Assembly: GCA_025925615.1 (NCBI GenBank) | Contig: JAICLN010000242.1 | Span: 1 to 6,610 of the forward strand | DNA: 6,610 nucleotides | DNA from: Actinomycetospora sp. | Lineage (GTDB): Bacteria > Actinomycetota > Actinomycetes > Mycobacteriales > Pseudonocardiaceae | Direction: 5' to 3' | Part shown: positions 1 to 6,610 of the stretch, piece by piece | Position numbering within the stretch: position 1 is the stretch's first letter | Layout: the number at the start of each line of letters is the position of its first letter | Made by a program: the position numbers and the translations under genes | The notes under the pieces: generated by a model | Database searches by the model: none | The model's input: only the letters and a program-made list of their open reading frames with translations | What the model was told of the DNA's origin: nothing

Positions 1-122
1 CCCTGGGCCGCGTCCCGGCCCCCGACGAGGTGTCGGACGACGCGGTGTACGTCGCCGACCTGGTCCTCGAGCCGGACGACCGGCCCGAGGCGGACGGCTG
101 CGGCGATCGGGGCGCGTCGTGA
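1..122 (+). CDS. 3' end of an unrecognised gene, paralogue of the next gene
   Basis: Only the last 39 codons are inside the window; the reading frame starts at position 3 and ends with TGA at 120-122. The readable tail begins LGRVPAPDEVSDDAVYVADL and ends in an acidic, glycine-containing stretch. I do not recognise a family. The tail closely resembles the end of the downstream gene ([20 protein letters not shown]), sharing the P-A-P-[DE]-[DE]-V and V-A-D-L-V motifs, and the DNA is also alike, so the two are probably a tandem duplication. Its stop codon overlaps the GTG of the next gene (GTGA), which suggests one transcript and translational coupling. The frame is coding-like, with nearly all third positions G or C. 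The function is unknown; that it is a real gene is likely from the paralogy. Confidence 0.7.
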   Translation, partial: LGRVPAPDEVSDDAVYVADLVLEPDDRPEADGCGDRGAS

Positions 123-742
123 GCGCGGGCCCGTGCACCCACGGCGACGTGGCGGGCCGCGGCTGGACGACCAGGGCGCAGGCCCGCGTCCGCGAGGTCA
201 CGACCGTGCAGCTCCAGCCGCAGCACCTGCGCGCCGGACGTCTCCCGGTGGTCGCGGTCGGCGAGGAGCTCGAGGTCGCCCCGGTCCTCTACCTCACCGA
301 GCTCGACGACCTGCGGTGCCGCCCATCCACGGCCTGGGAGGCAGGTCCCTTCGGGATCGTGGGGGCCTGCGGCGTCGTCGGCGAACCCCGGATCCTGCGC
401 GAGGAGGACGGCCCGCTCGGGGTGGAGATCCTCCGGGTGGGCGACCGCGAGGTCGTCGTCAACGGCGCCGGGCTGGAGGGGGTCGAGTGCCTCGAGCCGG
501 GGCGGCGGGTGTTCGTCGAGGGGTCCTTCTACCTCGACGTCGACCTCATCGGGGCCGAGACGTCCGTCCCGGTCCCGATGCGTGGGCGGTACCGGCTCGC
601 CGCGGTGCGGCGCTACCGTCCGCGCCTGCCGAAGCCTCCCCGGACCGAGCCCCTGCGCCGCATCCCGGCCCCGGAGGACGTCGACCCGGACGTGTTCCTG
701 CACGTCGCGGACCTCGTCGGGCCGGTCCGGGCTCAGCCGTGA
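119..742 (+). CDS. Hypothetical protein, beta-rich, tandem paralogue of the upstream gene
   Basis: A protein of 207 residues that I cannot assign to a family. From about residue 30 it alternates short hydrophobic strands with glycines and charged turns ([33 protein letters not shown]), which suggests a mainly beta fold. A basic, proline-rich linker (about 160-180) precedes the tail motif shared with the upstream gene. There is no signal peptide or membrane segment, so a cytoplasmic location is likely. The start at GTG 119 overlaps the upstream stop, and codons 1-30 all have G or C in third position. An alternative GTG at 206 (178 residues) has a better ribosome site, GAGG at 194-197 with 8-nt spacing, and would drop an Arg-rich, domain-poor N-terminus. 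I keep 119 but am not sure. The 3' end overlaps the convergent htpX gene by 10 bp. Confidence 0.75.
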   Translation: MSAGPCTHGDVAGRGWTTRAQARVREVTTVQLQPQHLRAGRLPVVAVGEELEVAPVLYLTELDDLRCRPSTAWEAGPFGIVGACGVVGEPRILREEDGPLGVEILRVGDREVVVNGAGLEGVECLEPGRRVFVEGSFYLDVDLIGAETSVPVPMRGRYRLAAVRRYRPRLPKPPRTEPLRRIPAPEDVDPDVFLHVADLVGPVRAQP

Positions 743-1563
743 CGCGCCATCTCCTGCAGCCGCGCGATGCGGTCCGACAGCGGTGGGTGGGTCGAGAAGA
801 GCTTCGACATGCCCTCGCCGGGCCGGAACGGGTTGGCGATCATGAGGTGCGACTGCGACACGAGCTCCGGGTCCGGGGGCAGCGGCGCGATCTGCGTGCC
901 GTACTGCAGCTTGCGCAGGGCCGACGCGAGCGCCAGCGGGTCGTGGGTGAGGTCGGCGCCGCTGGCGTCGGCCTGGTACTCGCGGGTGCGGCTCACGGCC
1001 ATCTGCACGACCCCGGCCGCCAGCGGGCCCACGATGGCCAACAGCATCGTCGCGAGGAAGTTCCGGTTGCCGCCGAAGAGCTGGGCCCCGAGCACGACGA
1101 AGGTCACGACGCTCGAGAGGGCGCCCGCCACCGAGGAGATGAGGATGTCGCGGTTGTAGACGTGGGAGAGCTCGTGCCCGAGCACGCCGCGCAGCTCCCG
1201 CTCGTCGAGCAGCCGCAGGATCCCGGTGGTCGCGCACACCGCGGCGTGGCGCGGGCTGCGGCCCGTGGCGAAGGCGTTGGGCGCCTCGGTCGGGCTGACG
1301 TAGAGCCGGGGCATCGGCTGGTGCGCGGCGGAGGCCAGCTCACGCACGATCCGGTACATGCCGGGCTGCTCGGCCTCGGTCACCGGCACCGCGTGCATCG
1401 CCCGCAGTGCGATGCGGTCGGAGAAGAAGTACGAGTAGCCGTTCACCCCGAGCGCGACCACCACGGCGATCAGCAGGCCCGCGCGCCCGAACAGCGATCC
1501 GATGACCAGGATGAACGCGCTCAGCGCCCCGAGGAGGAGGGCGGTCTTCAGCCCGTTGCGCAC
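733..1563 (-). CDS. htpX: HtpX-family M48 zinc metalloprotease
   Basis: Membrane-embedded zinc endopeptidase that degrades misfolded or damaged membrane proteins on the cytoplasmic side; 276 residues, close to the roughly 290 usual for HtpX. The order is two N-terminal transmembrane segments (about 5-25 and 28-47), the zinc motif HELSH (H130, E131, H134), two more hydrophobic segments (about 141-163 and 168-190), the third zinc ligand in EYQAD (E195), and the typical C-terminal [14 protein letters not shown] (257-270). The catalytic set is complete. The start is GTG at 1563-1561, supported by AAGGAGAT at 1570-1577 (AGGAG core 8 nt from the start). It lies downstream of the thioesterase on the same strand but has its own likely ECF-sigma promoter. 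The family assignment is secure. The substrate is not visible from the sequence. Confidence 0.97.
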   Translation of the reverse strand: MRNGLKTALLLGALSAFILVIGSLFGRAGLLIAVVVALGVNGYSYFFSDRIALRAMHAVPVTEAEQPGMYRIVRELASAAHQPMPRLYVSPTEAPNAFATGRSPRHAAVCATTGILRLLDERELRGVLGHELSHVYNRDILISSVAGALSSVVTFVVLGAQLFGGNRNFLATMLLAIVGPLAAGVVQMAVSRTREYQADASGADLTHDPLALASALRKLQYGTQIAPLPPDPELVSQSHLMIANPFRPGEGMSKLFSTHPPLSDRIARLQEMARHG

Positions 1564-1569
1564 GTCTGG

Positions 1570-1577
1570 ATCTCCTT
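1570..1577 (-). promoter_or_regulatory. Strong ribosome binding site of htpX
   Basis: On the minus strand the sequence AAGGAGAT lies just before the GTG at 1563, with 8 nt between the AGGAG core and the start. It is a near-perfect Shine-Dalgarno and decides the non-ATG start of htpX. Confidence 0.85.
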
Positions 1578-1581
1578 CGTC

Positions 1582-1613
1582 GTGGGCGTGGGAACCGCTC
1601 CCGGCCCGCCCAC
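1582..1613 (-). promoter_or_regulatory. Hairpin in the predicted htpX 5' leader
   Basis: GTGGGCG at 1582-1588 pairs perfectly with CGCCCAC at 1607-1613. Inside the loop GGGA (1590-1593) pairs with TCCC (1599-1602) around ACCGC, giving a 7+4 bp bulged hairpin. On the htpX strand it ends 4 nt before the AAGGAGAT ribosome site. If transcription starts about 8 nt after the CGTT box of the proposed promoter, the RNA would begin almost exactly with this stem. It could stabilise the 5' end or modulate translation. There is no T-tract, so a simple intrinsic terminator for the upstream thioesterase is less likely. The pairing is seen directly; the role is inferred. Confidence 0.45.
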
Positions 1614-1620
1614 CGGATCC

Positions 1621-1646
1621 AACGTGCGGAACGCGCCCACCGTTCC
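1621..1646 (-). promoter_or_regulatory. Candidate ECF-sigma promoter of htpX (GGAAC-N18-GTT)
   Basis: On the minus strand GGAAC (1646-1642) is followed after exactly 18 nt by GTT (1623-1621), preceded by C to give CGTT. This matches the -35 GGAA(C/T) and -10 GTT elements, with their usual spacing, of actinobacterial stress ECF sigma factors of the SigE, SigH and SigR type. It lies 58 nt upstream of the htpX start, so a leader of about 50 nt is predicted. HtpX proteases are stress-induced in other bacteria, which fits. The motif is short and could be chance in GC-rich DNA, but it is in the right place and orientation. Confidence 0.5.
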
Positions 1647-1672
1647 GGGGCCCGGGGGCTCAGGAACGCGCC
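1627..1672. repeat. Interleaved inverted and direct repeats around the htpX -35 box
   Basis: CGGAACG at 1627-1633 forms a perfect 7-bp inverted repeat with CGTTCCG at 1641-1647 (7-nt loop). The same CGTTCC arm can instead pair with GGAACG at 1663-1668. The two outer arms belong to a 10-bp direct repeat, GGAACGCGCC, at 1628-1637 and 1663-1672. The second arm pair straddles the thioesterase stop codon (1660-1662). It could be the 3' hairpin of the thioesterase mRNA, an operator over the htpX -35 element, or chance. No run of T follows on either strand. Confidence 0.4.
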
Positions 1673-2259
1673 GCACGGATCTGCTCCGGCGAGGCGCCGA
1701 GCGCCTCGAGGTCCTCGGGGCGGCTGTGGCGCAGGAAGTGCTCCATGCCGACCTGGACGAACAGCGCCCGAGCCGTGCCGGCCAGGGGTCCGTCCTCGGC
1801 GTCCACCCGCGCCTCGGCGCTGACGAAGTACTTGCGGCCGGCCACGCCGTCGAGGCGGGCGCGCAGGCAGAGGGTCGAGCCGACCGGGATCGGCCGGCGG
1901 AAGTCGGTCTCGAGGCGGGCCGTGACGCAGGCCCGCGTGACGAGCGCGGGGACCGAACCCAGGCACTCGTCGAAGGCCGCCGTGAGGAAGCCCCCGTGGA
2001 TCAGGCCCGGGCCGCCCTGCATGTCGGTGGTGACCGGCATGCGGCTGCGCACCGCGACGCCCTGCCCGGGCTCGCCGCCCTCACCGCGGTCGTCGTCCAC
2101 CCACGACTCGATCCCGAGGCCGCCGGGGACGTCGGCACAGCCCCGGCACGCGGGGTTGTGCGGCGGGGTCCGTTCCCCGACGGCGGGCGCCTTCGGGTGC
2201 CGGGGCGGGATCGTCGCGTCCTCGGGGACGTCGAGGGAACGGGGGCGCGCCTGGGTCAT
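1660..2259 (-). CDS. PaaI-family hotdog-fold acyl-CoA thioesterase
   Basis: Probable hydrolase of acyl-CoA or aryl-CoA thioesters in the cytoplasm; 199 residues. The hotdog core runs from about residue 70 to 175 and contains the family signature LIHGGFLTAAFDECLG, with H88-G89-G90 at the start of the central helix and acidic D97/E98 in the helix where the catalytic carboxylate is expected. The strands after it (TARLETDFRRPIPVG, and RKYFVSAEARV) also fit. An N-terminal extension of about 70 residues carries HNPACRGC, similar to the C-x-G-C segment common in actinobacterial members. The start is ATG at 2259 with no evident Shine-Dalgarno but a TANNNT box 6 nt upstream, so the mRNA is probably leaderless. 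It diverges from the crotonase-family gene and lies upstream of htpX on the same strand. The substrate cannot be told. Confidence 0.88.
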   Translation of the reverse strand: MTQARPRSLDVPEDATIPPRHPKAPAVGERTPPHNPACRGCADVPGGLGIESWVDDDRGEGGEPGQGVAVRSRMPVTTDMQGGPGLIHGGFLTAAFDECLGSVPALVTRACVTARLETDFRRPIPVGSTLCLRARLDGVAGRKYFVSAEARVDAEDGPLAGTARALFVQVGMEHFLRHSRPEDLEALGASPEQIRAARS

Positions 2260-2265
2260 GTGCGC

Positions 2266-2271
2266 ACGCTA
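2266..2271 (-). promoter_or_regulatory. Candidate -10 box for a leaderless thioesterase mRNA
   Basis: On the minus strand TAGCGT (TANNNT) ends 6 nt before the ATG at 2259, the arrangement typical of actinobacterial leaderless transcripts that start at the A of ATG. No clear -35 is visible and no Shine-Dalgarno precedes the ATG. It lies in the 27-bp gap shared with the divergent crotonase gene. Confidence 0.4.
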
Positions 2272-2286
2272 ACCGGCCGGGGCACG

Positions 2287-3159
2287 ATGTCCGCCGTGGC
2301 TGAGAGCACCGACGCACCCGCCGTCCTCGTCGAGCACCTGCCCCCGGACGACCCGGCGGAAGGCAGCGGCGTCACCGCGCTGCTGACGCTGCGGGACCCG
2401 CGGCGCCGCAACGCGATGTCCCGCGCCCTCTCCGACCGCCTGGTCGAGGCGCTGGACGCCGTCGCCGCCGACGAGCGGGTCCACGCCGTCGTCGTCACCG
2501 GCGCCGCCGACCGCGGGCCCGCGTTCTGCGCCGGGGGTGACCTCGACGAGCTCGCGGCGATCGGGCAGTCCGACCCGACCACCGGCGAGCGGGACATCAC
2601 GGCGGTGTACGCGGGCTTCCTCGCGCTCGCCGCCTGCCCGGTGCCGACCATCGCCGCCGTCGACGGGCCCGCCGTGGGCGCGGGGATCAACGTGGCGCTC
2701 GCGGCCGACGTCCGCCTCGCCGGGGACACCGCCCGCTTCGAGCCCGGCTTCCTCCGGCTGGGCCTGCACCCCGGCGGCGGGATGACGTGGATGACGCAGC
2801 GGCTGGTCGGCCAGCAGACGACGCTCGCGATGCTGCTCGCCGGGGAGGGGCTCGACGCCGCCGCGGCCGAGCGGAGCGGGCTGGCCCTGCGGCGCGTGGC
2901 CGGGGAGATGCCCGACCCGCCGGTCCACGACGACGGCACCGCGGCGCGCTCCCCGGTGGTCACGGAGGCCCTGCGGATGGCCGCGCACTCGGCCCGGGCG
3001 CCGCGGGACCTCGTCGTCGCCACCAAGGCCAGCGTGCGCGCCACGGCCGACCTCGCCGACCACGCGGCGGCGGTGGACGTCGAGGTCGGACCGCAGCTCA
3101 CGTCGCTGCACTCGCCCGCCTTCCGGGCCGGCCTGGAAGGGGTCCGACGGCGTCGCTGA
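2287..3159 (+). CDS. Enoyl-CoA hydratase/isomerase (crotonase) family protein with atypical active site
   Basis: Crotonase-superfamily protein of 290 residues, somewhat longer than the roughly 260 usual, acting on a CoA thioester in the cytoplasm. Oxyanion-hole segments are present: AFCAGGDLDEL (79-89) and AVDGPAVGAGINVALAADVR (124-143). The region ARFEPGFLRLGLHPGGGMTW (149-168) matches the usual segment that ends in PGxGGT. By alignment to classical enoyl-CoA hydratase the two catalytic glutamates fall at N135 and F155, so ordinary hydration of enoyl-CoA is doubtful. H161 and D140 remain as possible functional residues. The fold is clear but the reaction is not; isomerase, hydrolase, decarboxylase or dehalogenase chemistry are alternatives. 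The ATG at 2287 is chosen because it follows the divergent thioesterase start; GTG at 2296 is possible. The ribosome site is weak (CCGGGG). The long N-terminus with DPAEGSG is less conserved. Confidence 0.9.
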   Translation: MSAVAESTDAPAVLVEHLPPDDPAEGSGVTALLTLRDPRRRNAMSRALSDRLVEALDAVAADERVHAVVVTGAADRGPAFCAGGDLDELAAIGQSDPTTGERDITAVYAGFLALAACPVPTIAAVDGPAVGAGINVALAADVRLAGDTARFEPGFLRLGLHPGGGMTWMTQRLVGQQTTLAMLLAGEGLDAAAAERSGLALRRVAGEMPDPPVHDDGTAARSPVVTEALRMAAHSARAPRDLVVATKASVRATADLADHAAAVDVEVGPQLTSLHSPAFRAGLEGVRRRR

Positions 3160-3202
3160 GACCCGGTCCGGGCACCCGTTCGCCGCTGCGGCCCGCTTGT
3201 TC

Positions 3203-3232
3203 GGTCAAGTGTGCTGTGACCCGCACCGGGTC
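3203..3232 (+). promoter_or_regulatory. Two mutually exclusive dyads upstream of korA
   Basis: GGTCA (3203-3207) and TGACC (3217-3221) form a 5-bp inverted repeat with a 9-nt spacer. GACCCG (3218-3223) and CGGGTC (3227-3232) form a perfect 6-bp stem with a CAC loop, extendable by G-T pairs. The two share bases 3218-3221, so only one can form in RNA. As DNA, the 19-bp GGTCA-N9-TGACC could be an operator for a dimeric regulator. The pairing is seen; the function is inferred. Confidence 0.35.
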
Positions 3233-3247
3233 GTGCGCTGCGCCGAT

Positions 3248-3276
3248 CACCACACGGTTAACGTGGGATGTTGGTG
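3248..3276 (+). promoter_or_regulatory. Bulged stem around GTTAAC in the korA leader
   Basis: CACCA (3248-3252) pairs with TGGTG (3272-3276) and directly inside it CACG (3253-3256) pairs with CGTG (3262-3265) around GTTAA, leaving a 6-nt bulge on the 3' side. It includes the only AT-richer patch in the gap, with the possible -10 TAACGT. It could be an operator over a promoter or a leader stem. Confidence 0.3.
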
Positions 3277-3303
3277 GCGTCGCCCAGTGCCCGGGGGGCC
3301 AGG

Positions 3304-3339
3304 TCGACCAGGAGATCGACCCGGAGGACGACGCGGAGA
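3304..3339 (+). repeat. Three tandem imperfect 12-nt units before korA
   Basis: TCGACCAGGAGA, TCGACCCGGAGG and ACGACGCGGAGA lie head to tail, with consensus nCGACnnGGAGn. Each holds a GGAG core like a Shine-Dalgarno, but all are 24 nt or more from the ATG at 3363. In the korA frame they would read as acidic residues (D-Q-E-I-D-P-E-D-D-A-E), so an N-terminally extended korA product cannot be excluded, although no good upstream start was found. Confidence 0.4.
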
Positions 3340-3362
3340 GCACGAAGGGGTTGGATCGCTCG

Positions 3363-5281
<1,919 letters not shown>

Positions 5282-5285
<4 letters not shown>

Positions 5286-6400
5286 CCAGCACCGTTCCCT
5301 CCCGGGCTGTTGACCTCCCCAGCCCGAAGCTGGGCGGCCTCGATCTCGTCCCGACGACGGACGAGACGCAGAAGGCCAAGGACTTCTCCTCCGACCAGGA
5401 GGTGCGCTGGTGCCCGGGCTGCGGCGACTACGCCGTGCTCGCCTCGGTGCGCTCGTTCCTGCCGGAGTTGGGGCTCAAGCGCGAGAACATCGTGTTCGTC
5501 TCGGGCATCGGGTGCTCCTCGCGGTTCCCGTACTACCTCGACACGTACGGGATGCACTCCATCCACGGACGTGCGCCGGCCATCGCGACCGGCCTGGCCG
5601 TCACCCGGCCCGACCTCTCGGTGTGGGTGGTCACGGGCGACGGCGACGCGCTCTCGATCGGTGGCAACCACCTGATCCACGCGCTGCGCCGCAACATGAA
5701 CATCACGATCCTCCTGTTCAACAACCGGATCTACGGACTGACCAAGGGCCAGTACTCACCGACCTCCGAGGTCGGCAAGGTCACCAAGTCGACGCCCATG
5801 GGCTCCCTCGACGCCCCGTTCAACCCGGTCTCGCTCGCCCTGGGCGCCGAGGCCACGTTCGTCGGGCGCGCGCTGGACTCCGACCGCAAGGGCCTCACGG
5901 AGGTGCTCCGCCAGGCCGCCGCCCACCGCGGCGCGTCCCTGGTCGAGATCTTCCAGGACTGCCCGATCTTCAACGACGGCTCCTTCGACGTGCTGCGCAA
6001 GCCCGACCAGTCGGAGTCGCGGGTGATCACCGTGCGGCACGGGGAGCCGATCACCTTCGGCAACGAGGGTCGGCATGCCGTCGTCCGGAAGGGCTTCGGT
6101 CTGGCCGTCGCCCCGACCGCGGAGGTCGCGCCGGAGGACGTCGTCGTCCACGACGCCACCGACCTCGAGCTGTCGTTCGCGCTGTCCCGCCTCTCGGATC
6201 AGGCGTTGGAGCACGCGGTGTTCGGCGTGCTCCGCCAGGTGGTGCGCCCGACGTACGACGACCTCGCCCGCGACCAGGTCCAGCGTGCCGTCGACGGCGG
6301 TGGCGCAGACCTGCTCGAGCTGGTGCAGGGGCGCGACACCTGGACCGTCCGCGACGGGGCCGTGCTGGGCGCCGTTGGGCGGGAAGGCGTCTCCCGATGA
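5282..6400 (+). CDS. korB: 2-oxoglutarate (2-oxoacid):ferredoxin oxidoreductase, beta subunit
   Basis: Thiamine-diphosphate and [4Fe-4S]-binding partner of KorA; 372 residues, the usual size. The cluster cysteines expected for the family are present: C44 and C47 in WCPGCGDY, C78 in SGIGCSSRFPYY and C227 in FQDCPIFND. The ThDP/magnesium motif runs from GDGDALSIGGNH (119-130) to LLFNNRIYGLTKGQYSPTS (144-162). The remaining C-terminal part (about 240-372) is the extension typical of long KorB proteins. The ATG overlaps the korA stop (ATGA) with a purine-rich ribosome site at 5264-5272. No ferredoxin-like delta subunit is encoded here, so this is the two-subunit, aerobe-type enzyme, which needs a ferredoxin from elsewhere. 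Its stop overlaps the ATG of a small possible ORF. Confidence 0.96.
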
Positions 6401-6498
6401 GTGACACCGTCGCCGTCCTGATCGCGGTCGACAAGCGCTGCATGGCCCGGGCCGGGGTGCTGCCGACCCACGTCGATCCGGGTCGGGGCGCGGCCTGA
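6397..6498 (+). CDS. Possible 33-residue ORF coupled to korB
   Basis: ATG at 6397 overlaps the korB stop (ATGA), and the frame runs to TGA at 6496-6498. The product would be MSDTVAVLIAVDKRC followed by 18 more residues, with no recognisable domain. About 30 of 33 codons end in G or C, which is coding-like but also expected by chance here. GGGAAGG lies about 10 nt upstream, and CGGGA (6380-6384) can pair with TCCCG (6392-6396) just before the ATG, echoing the korA-korB junction. It may be a real small protein, a remnant of a longer gene, or a chance ORF. Confidence 0.25.
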   Translation: MSDTVAVLIAVDKRCMARAGVLPTHVDPGRGAA

Positions 6499-6549
6499 CC
6501 AGCCACCCTGTAGAACCGACCTGACGTACGGCCACACCCGGGGAGTCCC

Positions 6550-6610
6550 ATGAGCAGCAACGCGTTGACGCTGGCGCCCGCGCCGCGGTCGGAGGCCGCC
6601 GAGCAGGTGC
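6550..6610 (+). CDS. Start of an unrecognised gene, cut by the window end
   Basis: ATG at 6550 with GGGGAG at 6540-6545 as a ribosome site (short 4-nt spacing). The visible 20 residues are MSSNALTLAPAPRSEAAEQV, low in information, with third positions almost all G or C. The frame is open to the edge. Too little is visible to name a function. The 51-bp gap 6499-6549 before it shows no convincing promoter or terminator, so it could be part of the korAB transcript. Confidence 0.6.
   Translation, partial: MSSNALTLAPAPRSEAAEQV

Larger units (their letters stand above)
3160..3362 (+). promoter_or_regulatory. 203-bp upstream region of korAB
   Basis: The longest gap in the window, and it must carry the korAB promoter unless transcription reads through from the crotonase gene. 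No confident -35/-10 pair is visible; TAACGT at 3259-3264 fits a TANNNT -10 but lacks a good -35. The region holds several dyads and a set of tandem 12-nt units, listed separately. A short palindrome, CCCGG-T-CCGGG (3162-3172), follows the crotonase stop, but its loop is too tight to be a convincing terminator. Confidence 0.4.

Noticed and set aside
2256..3111. Two open frames of about 280 codons opposite the crotonase gene
   Set aside because: They have no domain, are low-complexity, and mirror a well-supported gene on the other strand.
133..3159. Single plus-strand open frame of about 1,000 codons ending with the crotonase gene
   Set aside because: Only its last 290 codons (from 2287) match a protein family. 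Before that it is Arg/Gly/Pro-rich and runs across the unknown gene, htpX and the thioesterase, as expected for a stop-poor frame in GC-rich DNA.
3162..3172. CCCGG-T-CCGGG palindrome after the crotonase stop as a terminator
   Set aside because: The loop would be too small for the full stem, the stem is short, and no T-tract follows.
2787..3362. In-frame extension of korA upstream of 3363
   Set aside because: The frame is open back to 2787 but overlaps the crotonase gene and is Arg/Ala-rich there. No start with a good ribosome site was found in 3160-3362, and KorA length is already normal from 3363.
5756..6535. Minus-strand 259-codon frame opposite korB and the downstream gap
   Set aside because: It is antisense to the conserved KorB sequence, with Arg/Gly/Val-rich composition and no recognisable domain.
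6499..6549. Promoter for the gene starting at 6550
   Set aside because: TAGAAC at 6511-6516 is only a partial -10 match and no -35 is visible at a proper distance.

Overview
The window is very GC-rich. Almost every codon in the real genes ends in G or C, so several non-coding frames stay open for kilobases. Together with the gene types (a two-subunit KorAB 2-oxoacid:ferredoxin oxidoreductase, an HtpX protease, a PaaI-type thioesterase, a crotonase-family enzyme), this points to a high-GC actinobacterium, perhaps a Pseudonocardia-like genus. The genus is a guess; the phylum is fairly safe.

Layout, left to right. (a) 1-742, plus strand: the 3' end of one unrecognised gene and a complete unrecognised gene overlapping it by GTGA. 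The two share a C-terminal motif and look like tandem paralogues. (b) 733-2259, minus strand: a hotdog-fold thioesterase (1660-2259) followed by htpX (733-1563). htpX converges on the first pair with a 10-bp overlap. The 96-bp gap before htpX holds an ECF-sigma-like promoter (GGAAC-N18-CGTT), a hairpin leader and a strong Shine-Dalgarno. (c) 2287-3159, plus strand: a crotonase-family protein divergent from the thioesterase across only 27 bp, with both usual catalytic glutamates apparently replaced. (d) 3160-3362: a 203-bp gap with several dyads and three tandem 12-nt units. (e) 3363-6400, plus strand: korA and korB, overlapping by ATGA, which encode the CoA-dependent 2-oxoglutarate (2-oxoacid):ferredoxin oxidoreductase. 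(f) 6397-6498: a possible 33-codon ORF overlapping korB by ATGA. (g) 6550 onward: the start of another gene, cut by the window edge.

How the genes may work together: KorAB oxidatively decarboxylates 2-oxoglutarate to succinyl-CoA and passes electrons to ferredoxin. In mycobacteria the homologous enzyme is linked to growth on fatty acids, so an acyl-CoA-type crotonase and thioesterase next door fit a lipid or CoA-thioester theme, though co-function is inference. HtpX is a membrane quality-control protease, and its ECF-type promoter suggests envelope or thiol stress control. No mobile element, CRISPR array, tRNA or rRNA was seen. The window looks like ordinary chromosomal core or near-core DNA; the most noteworthy material is regulatory sequence, the odd crotonase active site and the unknown tandem gene pair.
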